From Massilia sp. (GTDB lineage Bacteria > Pseudomonadota > Gammaproteobacteria > Burkholderiales > Burkholderiaceae_D): DNA of 7,663 nt. The stretch is taken from the NCBI GenBank assembly GCA_003520365.1, contig DOUW01000454.1, positions 456 through 8,118 of the forward strand. The letters are read 5' to 3'. The translations under genes and the position numbers were made by a program. How positions within the stretch are numbered: position 1 is the stretch's first letter; each line of letters opens with the position of its first letter. The notes under the pieces are model-generated. The model saw only the letters and a list, made by a program, of their open reading frames with translations. It ran no database searches and was not told where the DNA came from. Below, one piece after another: positions 5,668-7,663 of this stretch.

Positions 5668-5673
5668 ATTATA
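5668..5673 (-). promoter_or_regulatory. Putative -10 box of dacC
   Basis: Exact TATAAT on the minus strand, 83 nt upstream of the dacC ATG, implying a leader of roughly 75 nt. The -35 is poor: TTGTTC at 15-nt spacing matches three bases. A smaller dyad GAGTC/GACTC (5650-5654, 5663-5667) abuts it. Confidence 0.5.
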
Positions 5674-5723
5674 GGCCAGTGCCGCCGCGAACAAAACACT
5701 CTTCAATTAGTCTTAATACACGC

Positions 5724-6353
5724 TTAATTGTTGCGATCCCACATCTGAATCACGAGATTCTTGATCGGGTTGAGGCGGCGGTGGAAGAAGTGGTCGGCGC
5801 CCGGGATCACGATCACCGGGATTTCCAGCGGCCGCGCCCAGTCGAACACCATTTGCAGGGTGATGGTGTCGTCCTGCTCGCCGTGGATCAGGATGGTGTC
5901 TTCCGGCACGCTCGGCATCGGCCACTTGCCGGCGGCGGTGCCGACCAGCACCATGCGCTGGATTGACTTGCCCTCCGCGGCCAGGCGCGCCTGCAGTTGC
6001 GCCTGCACGAAGGTGCCGAACGAAAAGCCGGACAGCGCCACCGGCAGGCCCGGATACTGTTCCTGCATGTGCTCGAGCATGACCTGCATGTCGTCGACCT
6101 CGCCGTGGCCGCGGTCATGCTCGCCTTCGGACTCGCCCACGCCGCGGAAATTGAAGCGCGCGGTCGCATAGCCGAGCGTTACGAAGGTGCGCGCCAGCGT
6201 CTGCGTGACCTTGTTCTCCATGGTGCCGCCATACAGCGGATGCGGGTGGGCCACCAGCGCGATGCCGCGCGGCGCCTCTTCCGGCAGGTCGAGCAAACAT
6301 TCCATCTTGCCGGCGTGGCCGGTCAGGTAAAACTTTTTCGAAAACTTGTTCAT
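5724..6353 (-). CDS. Small alpha/beta hydrolase (COG2945-like)
   Basis: A 209-residue cytoplasmic serine hydrolase without a signal peptide; the substrate is unknown, and relatives are annotated only as alpha/beta superfamily hydrolases. Visible motifs are HPHPLYGGTMENKV (36-49, oxyanion region typical of this compact group), FNFRGVGESEG (67-77), the nucleophile elbow G109-F-S111-F-G113, the acid in HGEQDD (Asp161 or Asp162), and His188 in PGADHFFHRRL. The triad is therefore complete. The ATG at 6353 lies 7 nt after the ferredoxin stop and has no obvious Shine-Dalgarno, so translation is probably coupled. It is the last gene of the VanZ-ferredoxin-hydrolase unit, and no convincing terminator follows it. 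Confidence 0.9.
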   Translation of the reverse strand: MNKFSKKFYLTGHAGKMECLLDLPEEAPRGIALVAHPHPLYGGTMENKVTQTLARTFVTLGYATARFNFRGVGESEGEHDRGHGEVDDMQVMLEHMQEQYPGLPVALSGFSFGTFVQAQLQARLAAEGKSIQRMVLVGTAAGKWPMPSVPEDTILIHGEQDDTITLQMVFDWARPLEIPVIVIPGADHFFHRRLNPIKNLVIQMWDRNN

Positions 6354-6360
6354 ATCAAAA

Positions 6361-6687
6361 TCAGATCTTCAGGCGCTCGACAATTTCGCCCTTCAGGATG
6401 TGGCTGTCGATGATGTCGTCGATGTCCGTGGTGTCGACATAGGTGTACCAGGTGCCCTGCGGGTAGATCACCACGACCGGGCCTTCCTCGCAGCGCTCGA
6501 GGCAGCCGGCCTGGTTGATGCGTACCTTGCCCGGCTGGTTCAGGCCGAGCTGCTTGATGCGCTTTTTCGCATGCTTCTGCGCGACCTCGGCGCCGGCCTT
6601 GCCGCAGCTCTGGCGGCAATTCTCGCCTTCGCGCACATTCATGCAGAAAAAGACGTGGTGTTCGTAGAAAGGTTTCTCGTCATTCAT
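6361..6687 (-). CDS. Thioredoxin-like [2Fe-2S] ferredoxin
   Basis: A 108-residue electron carrier of the thioredoxin-fold (Shethna-type) ferredoxin group. Cysteines lie at 15, 24, 28, 62 and 66. C15 and C28 are 13 residues apart and C62-x3-C66 follows in NQAGCLERCEEGP, as in characterised members that bind one [2Fe-2S] cluster through four such cysteines; C24 is an extra one. VVVIYPQGTWYTYVD (71-85) and the C-terminal HILKGEIVERL (96-106) are the usual strand and closing helix. I place the start at the ATG at 6687 because FYEHHVFFC matches the normal N-terminus and GAGA/AGGA purines lie just upstream; a TTG-started frame to 6738 would add 17 residues with no family counterpart. It lies 53 nt after the VanZ gene and 7 nt before the hydrolase. 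No partner oxidoreductase is encoded nearby, so its electron acceptor is unknown. Confidence 0.9.
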   Translation of the reverse strand: MNDEKPFYEHHVFFCMNVREGENCRQSCGKAGAEVAQKHAKKRIKQLGLNQPGKVRINQAGCLERCEEGPVVVIYPQGTWYTYVDTTDIDDIIDSHILKGEIVERLKI

Positions 6688-6740
6688 ATCGTTCTCGTCC
6701 TGGGCAAGCGCCAATGGGCCATTCGCAATGATACGCAAGT

Positions 6741-7663
6741 TTAATGGCGACCCTCGTGCCGATTCAGTTTATGGGAGGGAAGCAGCAGGAACCAGAGCGC
6801 CAGAAACGGCCAGCTCATCGACAGGAACTGGGCTGCCCCGTTGAAGTTCAAGAACTTGCCTTGCACCCAGCCCTGCAGGGTGGAAGTGAAATACGGATTG
6901 GCCGGGATCGTGTTCACCACGATCAGGCTCAGCACCAGCGTGACCACGGCCAGGCGGCGCTGCGCCAGTTGTGGCGCGAAGGCCAGGCCGGCCAGCATGA
7001 TCAGGCCGATCAGGAAGCCGCCCTCGGCGCCCGGCGTGACCCAGACCAGGGCATTGTCGGGGCGGAACAGCAGGGAGCTGGCCAGGGTCTTGGTGAGCAG
7101 GGCCGCGCCCAGCATCAGGAGCACCAGGGTGTAGCGCGGCGCGCCCCGGCGCAGCAGGCACAGCAGGGTCAACGCGGCGCCGGTCATGCCGCAGGCGGTG
7201 ATGATCGTCTCCGACAGCCAGTACTGCTCGACGCTCATCGCCGGCCCCGGGCGCAGCATGGCGACCAGGTCGATGTCCTCGTCGAACAGCGTCGACAGCC
7301 AGCTTGAAACCATCGGCAGCACCTGGCCGTGGCCGAACAAAAAACTCTGCGGGTAGATCTGGGCCAGCGGCCACATGGCGAGCAGCACCAGGCCCTGGCT
7401 GGCGTGCGGGGCGAACCAGCGCCGCCGCAGGCGGTTCAGCCGGCCCTCGGCCAGCAGCAGGCGCACCGCGAGCGGCCCGATGCAGGCGCCGATGAAGCAG
7501 CCGACGCTGTTGGTCAGCAGGTCGAGGTTCGAGGGCACGCGGCTCGGCAGGTAGTTCTGCACCGTCTCCATCGTGCCCGACACCAGGATGCCGAAGATGG
7601 CCGCCAGCAGCACCGCCCAGATCCCGCGCAGGAAGGGGTACAAGGCCAGCACCAGCAGCACGC
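6741..7663 (-). CDS. VanZ-family polytopic membrane protein (5' end outside window)
   Basis: The last 306 residues of a larger minus-strand gene; the reading frame is open to the right edge, and the first codon seen there is an internal GTG, so the true start is outside. METVQNYLPSRVPSNLDLLT (31-50 of the visible part) followed by NSVGCFIGACIG is the VanZ signature (Glu-x2-Gln, Pro-x-Arg, Asp-Leu, Asn-x2-Gly). VanZ itself gives low-level teicoplanin resistance in enterococci by an unclear mechanism; the role here is not known. Hydrophobic segments fall near 13-30, 47-70, 89-103, 150-170, 177-199, 214-230, 238-252 and 281-295, with a soluble loop at 104-148. The protein is therefore much longer than a minimal VanZ domain (about 160 residues), with a C-terminal multi-helix extension. 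It heads, or is internal to, a unit with the ferredoxin and hydrolase. Confidence 0.82.
   Translation of the reverse strand, partial: VLLVLALYPFLRGIWAVLLAAIFGILVSGTMETVQNYLPSRVPSNLDLLTNSVGCFIGACIGPLAVRLLLAEGRLNRLRRRWFAPHASQGLVLLAMWPLAQIYPQSFLFGHGQVLPMVSSWLSTLFDEDIDLVAMLRPGPAMSVEQYWLSETIITACGMTGAALTLLCLLRRGAPRYTLVLLMLGAALLTKTLASSLLFRPDNALVWVTPGAEGGFLIGLIMLAGLAFAPQLAQRRLAVVTLVLSLIVVNTIPANPYFTSTLQGWVQGKFLNFNGAAQFLSMSWPFLALWFLLLPSHKLNRHEGRH

Noticed and set aside
5704..5730. CAATTA/TAATTG dyad at the end of the hydrolase gene as a terminator
   Set aside because: Only six AT-rich pairs with a 15-nt loop overlapping the stop codon and no T-run; too weak to call.
1..7663. CRISPR array, phage, toxin-antitoxin or defence system
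   Set aside because: No regularly spaced repeats, phage structural genes or paired small toxin/antitoxin ORFs could be found on either strand.

Overview
The window looks like a stretch of chromosome from a high-GC betaproteobacterium, most likely an Oxalobacteraceae member close to Massilia/Duganella. This is inferred from codon use, protein character and the 'GTAGGGTGGGCAC' palindromic repeats; no marker gene in the window settles it. Eight CDSs are essentially complete or whole, and one at each end is cut, giving five complete minus-strand genes, one plus-strand gene and two partial minus-strand genes. I see no phage, CRISPR, IS transposase, tRNA or rRNA.

Layout. (1) 1-1748, minus: a PQQ-type sugar/aldose dehydrogenase lipoprotein, followed 18 nt later by a hotdog-fold thioesterase that runs off the left edge. 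(2) 1749-1886: a divergent promoter region. (3) 1887-2681, plus: a CDP-alcohol phosphatidyltransferase of the phosphatidylserine synthase type, with a TTG start. (4) 2678-2931: a convergent intergenic region holding a diverged 3' fragment of the neighbouring csoR-like gene and a 185-bp paired-REP (BIME-like) element. (5) 2932-4165, minus: an aldo/keto reductase gene followed 7 nt later by a CsoR/FrmR-family (DUF156) repressor, with an exact TATAAT upstream. (6) 4230-4361: a second, 118-bp paired-REP element plus an extra half-copy. (7) 4382-5585, minus: a monocistronic D,D-carboxypeptidase (PBP5/6 family) with a strong intrinsic terminator and, upstream, a perfect 11-bp palindrome just downstream of a TATAAT box. 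(8) 5724-7663, minus: a probable operon of a VanZ-family membrane protein (5' end outside the window), a thioredoxin-like [2Fe-2S] ferredoxin and a small alpha/beta hydrolase.

Function. Most genes are housekeeping or envelope-related: phospholipid synthesis, peptidoglycan trimming, a surface or periplasmic dehydrogenase, and a VanZ-like membrane protein. The aldo/keto reductase and CsoR-like pair is the most plausible self-contained regulatory unit: a carbonyl reductase co-transcribed with a sensor repressor whose predicted ligand set (Cys48, Thr73, His77) departs from the Cys-His-Cys and Cys-His patterns of characterised members. I found no convincing new multi-gene system. The observations most worth following are the repeat elements, whose stems show a compensatory base-pair change, the duplicated csoR 3' end, the altered sensor site, and the dacC leader palindrome. 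No gene-free stretch exceeds 300 bases; the two largest (2682-2931 and 4166-4439) are described in the feature list.
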